Notes: generated from the letters alone by a model not told the origin. 64,000 nt of DNA from Rhodospirillales bacterium (GCA_021775005.1 JAJFIK010000013.1:1-64000), one strand, 5' to 3'; shown: positions 37,086-46,253, counted from the first letter of the stretch. Made by a program: numbers and translations.

Positions 37086-38039
37086 TTACGAGAACAGGAT
37101 CGACGAAAGCTGCCGCCGTCCGCTTAAGGTAAATTCGTCTTTCGCACCCCAGACCTCAAAGAATGTCACAAGCTGTTTGCGCGCCGCCTCGTCGTTCCAG
37201 GTCCGATCCATACGGACGATCTCCAAGAGCGCTTCAAGGGCGCCTTCCTGATCACCCTCAGCGCCGAGCGCCAACGCCAGATCAAACCGCGCCTGATGGT
37301 CTTTGGGATTGGCGTCGACTTTTGTCCGCAACGCATCAAGCTCTGATGAATCAACTGCGTTGGCGGCCAGCTCAAGCGCCGCGCGCACGGCTATAACCTC
37401 CGCATCGCTGCTTGCTTCTGGGCCTACAAGATCAAGGGTTTGGCTGGCGCGCTCTGCATCGCCAGATTTAAGATAGAGCTGCGCCAAGCCCACCAGCGCT
37501 TTGGTGTGGGTGCCGTCTTGTTGCAGCACGGCGCCATAGATCTGCGCCGCAGCGGATAGATCGCCTTGCTCAATCGCGTTTGCTGCTGCTGCCATGGCCT
37601 CATCAATTTGTGCCGCCATGTCCACTTCAGCTGGCGCCGCGCCGCCAAGACGGGCGATAAATTCTTTCACCTGGCTTTCAGATTGCGCGCCAACAAAGCC
37701 GTCCACAGGTTGGCCGTCTTTGAACGCAAAGACGGCGGGAATGGACTGAAGCGGCATGCCGGCTTGCGTGAGCTGCTGCGCCAGCATTTTGTTTTCGTCG
37801 ATATTGACCTTCACCAGTTTGACCGCCCCGCCCGCCTCGGTGACGGCTTTTTCCAACACCGGCGTCAGGGTTTTGCAGGGGCCGCACCACGGGGCCCAGA
37901 AGTCAACGATGACCGGGACCGTTTGGGAGGCCTCGAGCACATCAACGGCAAAGCTCTGGCCATCGGCATCTTTGATGAGGTCTTGTGGGGCACTCGCTCC
38001 ATTTGTCGGGGCGGCACCATCGCCCATGCCTGATAACAT
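37086..38039 (-). CDS. CnoX-like thioredoxin with TPR region
   Basis: 317 residues. The thioredoxin domain (about 20-125) has the redox motif WCGPC with Cys52 and Cys55, followed by a helical tetratricopeptide-like part with ALVGLAQLYLKSGDAERASQ. This is the layout of YbbN/CnoX, which protects unfolded proteins from oxidation and passes them to GroEL. The WCGPC motif is intact here, unlike the SXXC of E. coli CnoX, so it should be a true oxidoreductase. First gene of the CnoX / LON / Trm112 operon. Confidence 0.92.
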   Translation of the reverse strand: MLSGMGDGAAPTNGASAPQDLIKDADGQSFAVDVLEASQTVPVIVDFWAPWCGPCKTLTPVLEKAVTEAGGAVKLVKVNIDENKMLAQQLTQAGMPLQSIPAVFAFKDGQPVDGFVGAQSESQVKEFIARLGGAAPAEVDMAAQIDEAMAAAANAIEQGDLSAAAQIYGAVLQQDGTHTKALVGLAQLYLKSGDAERASQTLDLVGPEASSDAEVIAVRAALELAANAVDSSELDALRTKVDANPKDHQARFDLALALGAEGDQEGALEALLEIVRMDRTWNDEAARKQLVTFFEVWGAKDEFTLSGRRQLSSILFS

Positions 38040-38238
38040 CTTGTGGGGTCTCCTTATTCCTTGAGCCCTGACATATGGCTTTGGGGCCCCAAAGGGAAGG
38101 GGCGACTGGGTCGCAAGGCGCGCAAGGTCGGCTCCAAAGGGCAGAAACCATGGCCGCCAAATCCCCTTGCAATCAAAAAGGCTTTAGGCAATAAGTAGCG
38201 CCCTTCGCGGGAGGGCCCAGGCCTTCCCTACCCAGGAT

Positions 38239-38313
38239 GCGGGCGTAGCTCAGGGGTAGAGCACAACCTTGCCAAGGTTGGGGTCGTGAGTTCGAATCTC
38301 ATCGCCCGCTCCA
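38239..38313 (+). tRNA. tRNA-Gly (anticodon GCC)
   Basis: 75 nt including an encoded CCA. The seven-pair acceptor GCGGGCG/CGCCCGC, D arm GCTC...GAGC, anticodon loop TTGCCAA (anticodon GCC), T arm GTGAG/CTCAT around TTCGAAT are all present. A strong terminator follows at once. The 3' third of the gene is repeated at 38431 and, with changes, at 48508, marking it as an integration target. Confidence 0.96.
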
Positions 38314-38314
38314 A
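38295..38314 (+). repeat. att-like repeat copy 1 (tRNA-Gly 3' end)
   Basis: Twenty bases from the T loop through the CCA and one further base; identical to 38431-38450 and 18 of 20 identical to 48508-48527. This is the copy inside the intact tRNA. Confidence 0.8.
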
Positions 38315-38320
38315 ACAAAT

Positions 38321-38342
38321 GGCGGCCAGTGGCCGCCTTTTT
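38321..38342 (+). terminator. Rho-independent terminator of tRNA-Gly
   Basis: Perfect stem GGCGGCC/GGCCGCC with an AGT loop followed by TTTTT, eight bases after the CCA end. Confidence 0.85.
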
Positions 38343-38426
38343 GTTTGGAAGGGTGCTGGTGGGTTCGAACTTATGTTCGACGGCAAGCGCCGACAGGCGC
38401 GCAGACGCGGCGCAGGCGGCACGCCA

Positions 38427-38485
38427 AGCCAATCTCATCGCCCGCTCCAATAAACAAGCCGCCGCCGGGCGGCTTTTTTGTTGGA
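38427..38485 (+). repeat. 59-bp direct repeat, left end of the island
   Basis: Contains the duplicated tRNA-Gly 3' end and its own GC-rich terminator. It aligns without gaps to 48504-48562 with five mismatches in 59 bases. Both copies share the hairpin and T-run exactly, which is more than a shared terminator alone would explain. Confidence 0.85.
38456..38479 (+). terminator. Terminator inside the left repeat
   Basis: Eight-pair stem AAGCCGCC/GGCGGCTT with a GCCG loop, then a run of T. The same element occurs at the right repeat. Confidence 0.8.
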
Positions 38486-38555
38486 GGAGCGCTGGCCGAT
38501 AAGAGCTCAGGTTCGACGGTAAGCCGCGAACAGCTGCGCGGCATAATCTGCGCCC

Positions 38556-38586
38556 TTGACCTTCCCCCAACTGGAAGCTGTAGAGA
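38556..38586 (+). promoter_or_regulatory. CueR/MerR-type metal-responsive promoter
   Basis: A -35 box TTGACC (38556-38561), a 19-base spacer, and -10-like TAGAGA (38581-38586). The spacer region holds the inverted repeat ACCTTCC-N7-GGAAGCT (38559-38579), which with the -35 reproduces the CueR operator of copper-efflux promoters (consensus ACCTTCC-N7-GGAAGGT) with one mismatch. The 19-bp spacer is the signature of MerR-family activated promoters. It drives the small Met/His protein gene and the cus genes. No MerR-family gene is visible in the island. Confidence 0.75.
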
Positions 38587-38714
38587 ATCATGGAAAGATA
38601 AGTTACGATTAGTTTTTGCGGGGTCGCGCTCGATTGTATAGCGCGGGCCAAACCAAGACTTAACGTCTTTGTGGTTGGATCAGATCCAGTTTTGGTTCCG
38701 GTTGAAAGTTGGGG

Positions 38715-39086
38715 ATGGCAAGAGCGTTTAACTTTTTGACTTTGTTCTTGATGGTCGCAATGGCTTCCGCGACGGTCTATTGGTGTATGCCGTCCGCCTC
38801 TATGGCCGCTACCGATCAGGCGATGTCGTCGCATGCCATGGCTATGGTGGATCACTGCGGAGACAAGCAGGATGGTTCTGTTGGATCCTGTGACTATCAA
38901 TGGGCCCTCGTTAGGGACAAGCCTGAAGCGCAGGGCTCGATCAATTCTCGAATTGACATTGTCGCGCCCCCCCCATGGCATCTTGAAACCCCGACGGCTC
39001 ATCCGCCTCTGGTCGACGTCCTCTTGCCACCACCCAATTTGCGATCATTGACGCCGGTGGCTCTCTTTACTCAGCTTCGAATCTAG
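38715..39086 (+). CDS. Small exported Met/His-containing protein of the copper island
   Basis: 123 residues from the ATG at 38715. The N-terminus is a signal peptide (FNFLTLFLMVAMASATVYWC). The mature part has clustered metal-ligand residues (AMSSHAMAMVDHCGDKQDG, then SCDY) and a proline-rich tail. It lies directly behind the CueR-type promoter and before cusC, the place where small periplasmic metal-binding proteins are usual. No family recognised. The ribosome site (GTTGGGG) is moderate. Confidence 0.5.
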   Translation: MARAFNFLTLFLMVAMASATVYWCMPSASMAATDQAMSSHAMAMVDHCGDKQDGSVGSCDYQWALVRDKPEAQGSINSRIDIVAPPPWHLETPTAHPPLVDVLLPPPNLRSLTPVALFTQLRI

Positions 39087-39158
39087 GACTCTCCTGAATC
39101 TCACACGCGCGGGCAGCTGCCGTGCGCGCATTTTTTGCTGAGAATTCGGAGTAGAGCT

Positions 39159-40439
39159 GTGACTTCTAACAGACAGAATATTGTGCTGCGCTCATGCAAG
39201 TGGGTATTGGCAGCTTTTATCGGGCTGACGATAGGCGCACCTAACGCGATCGCCAGCGAGCCTCTCACATTGGATGAAGCGGTTGCGCTCAGTCTGAATG
39301 CGGGCGACCCCAGTGTGGTGCAGTTTCATGAGATGGCGGAAGCGGAGCAAGAACGGGCGATCGCCGCCGGTCAGTTGGCCGATCCGCAAATCCAGTTTCG
39401 CGCCGCCAATGTACCGACGGACGACTTTCGTTTGGATCGTGAGCCCATGACCCAACTGCAAGTGGGGGTGCGGCAATCTCTTCCCAGGGGTGATACTCTT
39501 CGGTTGCAGCGAAGGCGTCATGAAACGCAGTCTGAAGGTGCGGTTGCTCAAGGGGACTGGGTGACGGCACAACGAGCTTTTGACACGCGCACAGCTTGGC
39601 TCGAAGCATACTACGTCCGCGGCGCGCAGGAGGTGGTTCTTGACAGTCAGGACGCCATGCGCGAGTTCATTGAAATTGCGACAACAATTTACTCTACCGG
39701 CCGCAGCGCGAGTCAAGATGTTCTGCGCGCCGAGTTGGAGCTGAGTGCACTTGAAGAGCGCGCCATTGATCTGGAAGGCAGTGAGACGCTCTATCGGGCA
39801 GATTTGGAGCGATTAATCGGTTATGAAGCAGCGATGAGGCCGTTGAGCTTGGAGCTCCCGACATTGCCGCCACCGCTGCCGGTGATCGCCATACGAGATC
39901 GATTGCCTTCGCATCCCTCTGTTCAGATTTTTGACGCCAATGTTGACGTTGGCGAGATCGACATTGGCATTGCCGAAGAAGCCTACCGCCCCGCTTGGGG
40001 TGTTGAGGCGATGTACGGCAACCGCGCGGGCGATCGCTCTGACTTTGCCAGCATCGGTATTGTGATGGACCTGCCGATTTTTACCGGTCAGCGTCAGGAC
40101 CGTCGGCTCTCTGCCGCTCGCCGCGACCGCGAGGCAGCTCGGTTACGGCGCGCGGCCCACTTACGTGACCTGGAACAGGACTTGAACAGAACATATGCGG
40201 CATGGCGGCGCGACTCTGAAAGAGCGGCCCTCTATGAGCGTAGCGTCGTGCCTCAGGCGCGGGCGACGTCGCAGGCTGTTGTCGATGCTTACAGGAACGA
40301 CGTCTCAGACTTTCCTGAACTCATTCGTGCGCGCCTTGCCGAACTGGACGCTGAGCTCGCGCTTCTTCGCCTTCAAGTTGATATGCGGCGGGCAAAGGCA
40401 CGACTGACATATCTGGGGGGTGAAGACGATGGTTCGTAG
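39159..40439 (+). CDS. cusC: CusC-like outer-membrane efflux channel
   Basis: 426 residues from the GTG at 39159, chosen because GGAGTAGAGCT precedes it. A signal peptide (VLAAFIGLTIGAPNAIAS) is followed by two TolC-type repeats: LTLDEAVALSLNAGDPSV, IYSTGRSASQDVLRAELEL, and in the second half AYRNDVSDFPELIRARLAEL. It forms the outer-membrane duct of a metal RND pump. The stop overlaps the start region of cusB by about 11 bases. Confidence 0.87.
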   Translation: MTSNRQNIVLRSCKWVLAAFIGLTIGAPNAIASEPLTLDEAVALSLNAGDPSVVQFHEMAEAEQERAIAAGQLADPQIQFRAANVPTDDFRLDREPMTQLQVGVRQSLPRGDTLRLQRRRHETQSEGAVAQGDWVTAQRAFDTRTAWLEAYYVRGAQEVVLDSQDAMREFIEIATTIYSTGRSASQDVLRAELELSALEERAIDLEGSETLYRADLERLIGYEAAMRPLSLELPTLPPPLPVIAIRDRLPSHPSVQIFDANVDVGEIDIGIAEEAYRPAWGVEAMYGNRAGDRSDFASIGIVMDLPIFTGQRQDRRLSAARRDREAARLRRAAHLRDLEQDLNRTYAAWRRDSERAALYERSVVPQARATSQAVVDAYRNDVSDFPELIRARLAELDAELALLRLQVDMRRAKARLTYLGGEDDGS

Positions 40440-42003
40440 TCAGCAGATAATTATTGGCCTGGCCGTGGCTGCCGGATTGGCAGGCGGCTATATTGCGGCA
40501 CAGTTTTTAAGTAGTGGCGGCGATCCGGACATGACGAGTGCGGAACAAGATATCCTTTATTGGGTCGCGCCGATGGATCCCAATTTCCGAAGCGATGGCC
40601 CCGGCACCTCGCCCATGGGAATGGAACTCATCCCGGTTTATGCAGATGGCGCTGAAAGTGCCGGTGCCGAGCCGTCCTTACGCATCTCGCCAGCGGTTGT
40701 TAACAATATTGGCGTTCGCACCGGAACGGTCGAGCGCCGCACGATGCATGCGCTTGTTCGCACAGTGGGCAATGTTCAGCCGAACGAGGAACTAACCAAC
40801 CACCTCCACGTGCGGGCCTCCGGGTGGATCGAAAATCTGGCAGTGCGCTCGGCGGGTGAAGAAGTGTCGGCCGGTGACTTGCTCTTTCAATATTACGCGC
40901 CCGAGCTTGTAAACGCCCAGGCTGAATATATTCAATCCCTCAGTTCGGGGCGGGCGGAGTTCATCTCCGCATCGCGCGCGCGGCTTCAGGCGCTGGGGAT
41001 GAGCGATGATCAGATTGCGGAAGTAAGGCAAGCGCGCCGCGTCCAGCAACTGGTTGATATTCGCGCACCGCAGGACGGCGTCGTCATTGCGTTGAACGTT
41101 GGCGAAGGCATGTATGTGCAACCGGGCATGACGCTTATGTCTCTTGCCGACTTAAGTTCGGTTTGGGTGCTTGTGGATGTTTTCGAAAACGATGCGCCGC
41201 GCATGCTTACCGGCCTAAGGGCGGAAATGCGCTTGCCATTTGTTCCTGGCCGCGTGTGGGACGGGCAAGTGGATTACGTCTATCCCACCATAGACCCGGT
41301 CAGCCGCACGTTGCGGATACGGATTGCCTTTGACGATGCGGACGGGGCATTGATGCCCAATATGTATGGCGACATAGAAGTTCACGGCCAGTCTCTTGAG
41401 AATGTTCTCACCATACCCACCGAAGCCTTGATCCGCTCCAGCGAGGGGGACCGGGTTGTCCTGGCATTGGGCGAGGGGCGCTTTCGGCCCGCGCGCGTCA
41501 TCGCGGGGATTGAGGCAGAGGGCTTCGTTGAAATTCTTGGGGGTCTCAACGAGGGCGAGGCCATTGTCACCTCTGGACAATTCCTGATCGATTCCGAAGC
41601 CAGCTTGGATGCCAGCCTTCTCAGGTTAACGTCTGAGGGCTCCAGCGGGGGCGGAATGGATATGGCCGATCCCCCTGCCGGCACAAGTGAAATGGACGAT
41701 GCCATGGCGGCGGAGGCTCCGATGGAAAGCACCGCAGCCATCACGGCGCGCGGTACAATCGTCAATGTCATGGCGGGCCACGGCATGATCCGCCTGACCC
41801 ACGAACCCATCCCGGCTTTGGGGTGGCCGGTCATGACCATGGATTTTGACTATGCGGGTATGGCACCCCTGACCCCCTTTGATGCGGGGACAGAGGTTAT
41901 TTTCACGCTCGGGTACGAAGCGCCTTCAGGCGGCGGCACTCCTGTGCCTGTGATTACCTCTATCGAACCGGCAACCGCAGGTGATCGGCGGGCCGACCAA
42001 TGA
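40429..42003 (+). CDS. cusB: CusB-CusF fusion: adaptor with C-terminal metallochaperone domain
   Basis: 524 residues from the ATG at 40429. After a membrane anchor comes a metal-binding segment YWVAPMDPNFRSDGPGTSPM resembling the CusB YWYDPMYPN type, then the barrel-sandwich and hairpin domains of an HlyD adaptor. Residues about 440-520 form a CusF domain: His458, Trp466, Met469 and Met471 keep exactly the spacing (8, 3, 2) of E. coli CusF His36, Trp44, Met47, Met49. It links CusA to CusC and delivers Cu(I)/Ag(I) from its own chaperone domain. Confidence 0.92.
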   Translation: MVRSQQIIIGLAVAAGLAGGYIAAQFLSSGGDPDMTSAEQDILYWVAPMDPNFRSDGPGTSPMGMELIPVYADGAESAGAEPSLRISPAVVNNIGVRTGTVERRTMHALVRTVGNVQPNEELTNHLHVRASGWIENLAVRSAGEEVSAGDLLFQYYAPELVNAQAEYIQSLSSGRAEFISASRARLQALGMSDDQIAEVRQARRVQQLVDIRAPQDGVVIALNVGEGMYVQPGMTLMSLADLSSVWVLVDVFENDAPRMLTGLRAEMRLPFVPGRVWDGQVDYVYPTIDPVSRTLRIRIAFDDADGALMPNMYGDIEVHGQSLENVLTIPTEALIRSSEGDRVVLALGEGRFRPARVIAGIEAEGFVEILGGLNEGEAIVTSGQFLIDSEASLDASLLRLTSEGSSGGGMDMADPPAGTSEMDDAMAAEAPMESTAAITARGTIVNVMAGHGMIRLTHEPIPALGWPVMTMDFDYAGMAPLTPFDAGTEVIFTLGYEAPSGGGTPVPVITSIEPATAGDRRADQ

Positions 42004-45000
42004 TTCCAAATATTATTCACTGGTCCATTGCCAATCGCGTTTTGGTTCTCATTCTCGCGACCATGCTGGCAGCGTGGGGCTGGATTTCACTCCGGGATAC
42101 GCCGCTGGATGCGATCCCTGATCTTTCTGATGTTCAGGTCATCATCAAGACCACCTATCCGGGCCAAGCGCCGCAGGTGATCGAGGATCAGGTTACTTAT
42201 CCCCTGACCACAGCCATGCTGGCTGTCCCCGGTGCGGTAAACGTGCGGGGCTATTCGTTCTTCAACGATTCCTACGTCTACGTCATATTTGAAGACGGGA
42301 CGGATCTATACTGGGCGCGCAGCCGGGTCTTGGAATACCTAAACCAGGTGTCCGATGACTTACCGGAAGGTGCCCAGCCATCCCTTGGCCCTGATGCGAC
42401 GGGCGTGGGCTGGGTCTATCAGTACGCGTTAATTGATCGCACGGGAGCGCATGATCTTTCGCAGTTGCGCTCTATTCAAGACTGGTTTCTTCAATACGAA
42501 CTTCAGACCATCGAAGGCGTTTCCGAGGTCGCGACCATCGGCGGTATGGAGCGTCAGTATCAGGTCATTGTAGATCCCAACCGCCTGCGGGCCTATGGAA
42601 TCACACTTGGCCGCGTCCGCGAAGCCATTCAGCGCGGCAACTCCGAAACCGGAGGCCGCGTTATCGAGTTAGCCGAAGCGGAATACATGATCCGCGCCTC
42701 CGGTTACGTGGACTCCATTGAAGACCTGGAACTCATTCCTCTGGCACATACCGAAACCGGAACGCCGATTCTGTTGCGCGATATAGCGGAGATCCGGACA
42801 GGACCGGAACTTCGGCGCGGGGTTGGTGAGCTTAACGGTGAAGGCGAAGCTGTCGGCGGCGTTGTTATTATGCGGTTTGGTGAGAACGCTCTTGCTGTGA
42901 TTGAGCGCGTGAAAGAACGACTTCACGAGCTCGAAGAAAGTCTGCCCGAGGGCGTGGAGATCATCACAACCTATGACCGTTCGGGGCTTATTGAGCGCGC
43001 TATCGAGACCCTTCAAGAAAAGCTCTTCGAAGAATTCATTATCGTGGTCATCGTCTGCGCACTCTTCCTGTTCCACATGCGCTCGGCGCTGGTTGTTGTG
43101 TTGAGCCTACCCTTGGGGGTGCTCGTGGCGTTCATCGTCATGAACATGCAAGGCATCAACGCCAACATCATGTCCCTCGGCGGAATTGCCATTGCCGTCG
43201 GTGCCATGGTGGACGCCTCCATTGTCATGATCGAAAACGTGCACAAACATGCCGAACGCCAACCGCTGACCAAGGAGAACAGGTGGGAGGTCGTTGGTAA
43301 GGCGGCCTCGGAGGTTGGCGCGCCACTGTTTTTCTCCCTGCTCATTATTACGTTCAGCTTTGTGCCGATCTTTGCTCTGGAAGCGCAGGAAGGGCGGCTC
43401 TTTCATCCTCTGGCCTATACTAAGACCTATGCCATGGCGGCGGCTTCGGCATTGTCGATCACCATTGTTCCAGTTTTGATGGGGTATTTTATCAGGGGGC
43501 GGATTACTCCCGAACACAAGAACCCCATCAACAGGATGCTGATCGCAGGCTACAGGCCGTTCATCAATCTCGCGCTGGCGCGCCCTGTGGCCGCCGTTGT
43601 CGTTGCGGCCCTGCTCATCGCAACCGCTGCGGTACCGCTTGCTCGTATCGGCGGGGAGTTTATGCCTGATCTTGACGAAGGGGACCTGCTCTACATGCCA
43701 AGTGCCTTTCCCGGTATTTCTGCGGCAAAAGCAGCAGAAATTTTGCAGCAGACAAACCAGCTCATACTCAGCGTTCCAGAGGTTCTTACCACCTACGGTA
43801 AAGCCGGTCGGGCGGATACGGCGACCGACCCTGCCCCGCTCACCATGATTGAGACAACCATCCAGCTTCGCCCGCAGGATGAATGGCGCCCCGGCGTAAC
43901 AATGGACAGCATTCGAGCCGAGCTCAATGCCCTGGTGCAGGTGCCAAGCCTCACCAATGTCTGGATCATGCCTATTCGCAATCGCATCGACATGCTGGCA
44001 ACGGGGATCAAAACCCCCGTGGGCATTAAGGTCGCGGGTCCTGATCTCGAAGTTATTGGCGCGATTGGCGAGCAGATTGAAGTTTTGTTGACGAATGTGC
44101 GTGGCACGGCGTCTGTTTATGCGGAACGGGTCACCGGCGGGCGGTTTATTGACGTGGATATTAATCGCCTTGAAGCGGCGCGCTTTGGTCTGAACATCGC
44201 GGATGTGCAAGATGTTGTGCGAACGGCCATTGGCGGCATGACCGTCTCGGAGAGTATTGAAGGGCTCGAACGCTATCCCATCAATATCCGCTACCCGCGG
44301 GAATATCGCGATTCCCTGGAGCGATTGCGTGAGCTTCCTATTCTGACACCAGCGGGAGCCGAAATCCCTCTGGGCCGTGTTGCCGAGATCACTGTGTCCG
44401 AAGGGCCAGGTGTGATCCGCAGTGAAAACGCGCGGCTCAATGGGTGGATCTATGTGGACATCGCGGATCGTGACATTGGCTCTTATGTGGCCGAGGCAAG
44501 AGCCATTGTGGAAGACGGCATTGATCTGCCGGCCGGTTATTCACTCAGCTGGTCAGGTCAATATGAATATATGGAACGTGCCCAAGCGAGGCTTGCGGTC
44601 GTTGTGCCGTTCACGCTGGTTATCATTTTGGTTTTGTTGTTCCTGAACTTCCGTAATTTCATTTCGGTCTTCATCATTATGGGAACGCTTCCCTTCGCGC
44701 TCACAGGCGGGCTCTGGCTCATCTACACTCTTGGCTACAATATGTCCGTTGCCGTTGGTGTGGGCTTCATCGCGCTGGCAGGGGTGGCCATCGAAATTGG
44801 CGTCTTGATGATCGTCTATCTTGATCAGGCACTGAACCGGAAGCGCGAAGAGTTTACGGAAGACGGGCGGATGATGACGGTCGGCGATCTCAGGGACGCT
44901 GTGATTTCAGGGGCGCTTATGCGCGTGCGGCCCATCATGATGACGGTTGCGGTGATCATTGCAGGCCTCCTGCCCATTATGCTGGGCAGTGGCACAGGTT

Positions 45001-45125
45001 CTGAGGTTATGCGCCGGATTGCCGCACCCATGGTGGGCGGAATGGTCAGCGCGACGTTGTTGACGCTTGTGGTGATCCCTGCGGTCTACCTCATATGGAA
45101 GCGGCAATCACTGACCTCTTCCTAG
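42000..45125 (+). CDS. cusA: CusA-type heavy-metal RND pump for Cu(I)/Ag(I)
   Basis: 1041 residues, twelve helices with two large periplasmic loops. The start overlaps the cusB stop (ATGA). The methionine triad is complete: Met566, Met616 and Met665, spaced 50 and 49 residues, the same spacing as E. coli CusA Met573, Met623, Met672. Flanking sequences GEFMPDLDEGDLLYMPSAF and PLTMIETTIQLRP are typical. This points to monovalent copper or silver export rather than zinc or cobalt. Confidence 0.95.
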   Translation: MIPNIIHWSIANRVLVLILATMLAAWGWISLRDTPLDAIPDLSDVQVIIKTTYPGQAPQVIEDQVTYPLTTAMLAVPGAVNVRGYSFFNDSYVYVIFEDGTDLYWARSRVLEYLNQVSDDLPEGAQPSLGPDATGVGWVYQYALIDRTGAHDLSQLRSIQDWFLQYELQTIEGVSEVATIGGMERQYQVIVDPNRLRAYGITLGRVREAIQRGNSETGGRVIELAEAEYMIRASGYVDSIEDLELIPLAHTETGTPILLRDIAEIRTGPELRRGVGELNGEGEAVGGVVIMRFGENALAVIERVKERLHELEESLPEGVEIITTYDRSGLIERAIETLQEKLFEEFIIVVIVCALFLFHMRSALVVVLSLPLGVLVAFIVMNMQGINANIMSLGGIAIAVGAMVDASIVMIENVHKHAERQPLTKENRWEVVGKAASEVGAPLFFSLLIITFSFVPIFALEAQEGRLFHPLAYTKTYAMAAASALSITIVPVLMGYFIRGRITPEHKNPINRMLIAGYRPFINLALARPVAAVVVAALLIATAAVPLARIGGEFMPDLDEGDLLYMPSAFPGISAAKAAEILQQTNQLILSVPEVLTTYGKAGRADTATDPAPLTMIETTIQLRPQDEWRPGVTMDSIRAELNALVQVPSLTNVWIMPIRNRIDMLATGIKTPVGIKVAGPDLEVIGAIGEQIEVLLTNVRGTASVYAERVTGGRFIDVDINRLEAARFGLNIADVQDVVRTAIGGMTVSESIEGLERYPINIRYPREYRDSLERLRELPILTPAGAEIPLGRVAEITVSEGPGVIRSENARLNGWIYVDIADRDIGSYVAEARAIVEDGIDLPAGYSLSWSGQYEYMERAQARLAVVVPFTLVIILVLLFLNFRNFISVFIIMGTLPFALTGGLWLIYTLGYNMSVAVGVGFIALAGVAIEIGVLMIVYLDQALNRKREEFTEDGRMMTVGDLRDAVISGALMRVRPIMMTVAVIIAGLLPIMLGSGTGSEVMRRIAAPMVGGMVSATLLTLVVIPAVYLIWKRQSLTSS

Positions 45126-45237
45126 AAGGCCGTATCATGACGACGGCGCAGGCAAGGGTGTTTCAATCCGGCCTCTAAGGCAGGGCTTGGCATTGAGGCC
45201 TGACTCACCTGCTAATTGTTAGGCGTCAGACAGTCAG

Positions 45238-45425
45238 TCGGCAACGACTACGCGACTGACCAGCTCTCCAAAAGGTTGCGGCCCAATGTCGCAGAGTAAG
45301 TGAGCAATGGACCAGCTTGATGTAATCCTGTCGGCAACGCCTACGCTGACTGACCGGCTCCCCAAAAGGTTGCGGCCCAACGTCGCAGAATTGGATGAGC
45401 AATGGACCAGCTTGATGTAATCCTG
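45238..45425 (+). repeat. Two tandem copies of a ~94-bp sequence, remnant of a coding end
   Basis: Copy 1 (45238-45330, 93 bp) and copy 2 (45331-45425, 95 bp) are nearly identical apart from small indels. Crossing into copy 2 an open frame 45307-45420 encodes a 37-residue peptide, MDQLDVILSATPTLTDRL plus nineteen more residues. In copy 1 the same frame is broken by two single-base deletions. This looks like the duplicated 3' end of a lost gene. The region 45126-45556 holds no other gene. Confidence 0.7.
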
Positions 45426-45556
45426 CTTCAATACAGTTCAACGCTTGGATGGTTCCAGCCGAACGTTGAGGGATGCAGGACTTATAGAGGTGAGCGAAGA
45501 TCTAATGGTCCCGACGATGGTCGGATCAATTTTGTTTTAGGTAGCATACCAACGCG

Positions 45557-45994
45557 GTGAGAATTCTTTTGACAAACCGGCGTCACACATTTGGCAAATT
45601 GCGGAAGTCAGCGCATCGCACCTTTGCGGTTGCGAGAGTAACGCTGCTTGCGTTTGGAATTGCAGCCTTGACGGTTTTCGATGCTTCCGCGCGCGCGAAC
45701 CACGATGACCCCTTTGACAGCCACCACCTTCAAGCAACAAGCGCTGAGGATAGTCATCATACGGAACATGGCGATCATGATCATGGGGCGTTGCCTAGCG
45801 ATGACAAAGCGTCAGAGCCAGCGGCTGACCAACTTTGTTGCGAAGATATTGGAATTTGCTCAGCCGGGTTCATCCTGCCCTCACGTGATTTCTCCTCCTT
45901 TTCATTGCAGAGCAGCGGCTACGGCCGGCCAAGCGATTCCGCCCACTGGCTTAGTCACCTGGGTCGGCCTGACGCTCCCCCTCCCCGAAGTTAA
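45557..45994 (+). CDS. His-rich small secreted protein of the copper island
   Basis: 145 residues (GTG at 45557; a TTG at 45569 with GGTGAG upstream is an alternative). A hydrophobic signal (VTLLAFGIAALTVFDASARA) precedes a histidine-rich stretch (NHDDPFDSHH, HHTEHGDHDHG) and a double cysteine DQLCCEDIGIC. Such small His-rich proteins accompany Czc/Cus efflux genes (CzcI- or DUF2946-like) and are thought to buffer metal in the periplasm. The assignment to a named family is not certain. Confidence 0.55.
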   Translation: MRILLTNRRHTFGKLRKSAHRTFAVARVTLLAFGIAALTVFDASARANHDDPFDSHHLQATSAEDSHHTEHGDHDHGALPSDDKASEPAADQLCCEDIGICSAGFILPSRDFSSFSLQSSGYGRPSDSAHWLSHLGRPDAPPPRS

Positions 45995-46253
45995 AACTAG
46001 CTGAGGACGCCACGGGCGTCGTCACGGGGGCAGTGTGTCTGCGCTCCTCCAAATCTGGCAGAGGTTTTAGGCTTCGGGAGAAATCCAATGAGTGTGATCA
46101 GTACGAGCGTTGTGCCCCTGCTTGCGCAGGGCGTAAACGGGTTCGCATTGGCGGGGCCGCGATCAATCAGAGCTCACAATGCAATGAATGTGGTCCCGCT
46201 TTGCTGCGTAGTAGCAGGGCGGTCGTCAATCCATGACAACAAAGGGGTGAACT

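Noticed and set aside
38250-39002. Long minus-strand open frame of 250 codons over the tRNA-Gly region
   Set aside because: It runs antisense through the tRNA, the terminators and the CueR-type promoter. Its end reads GAGDEIRTHDPNLGKVVLYP, a well-known artefact of translating tRNA genes backwards.
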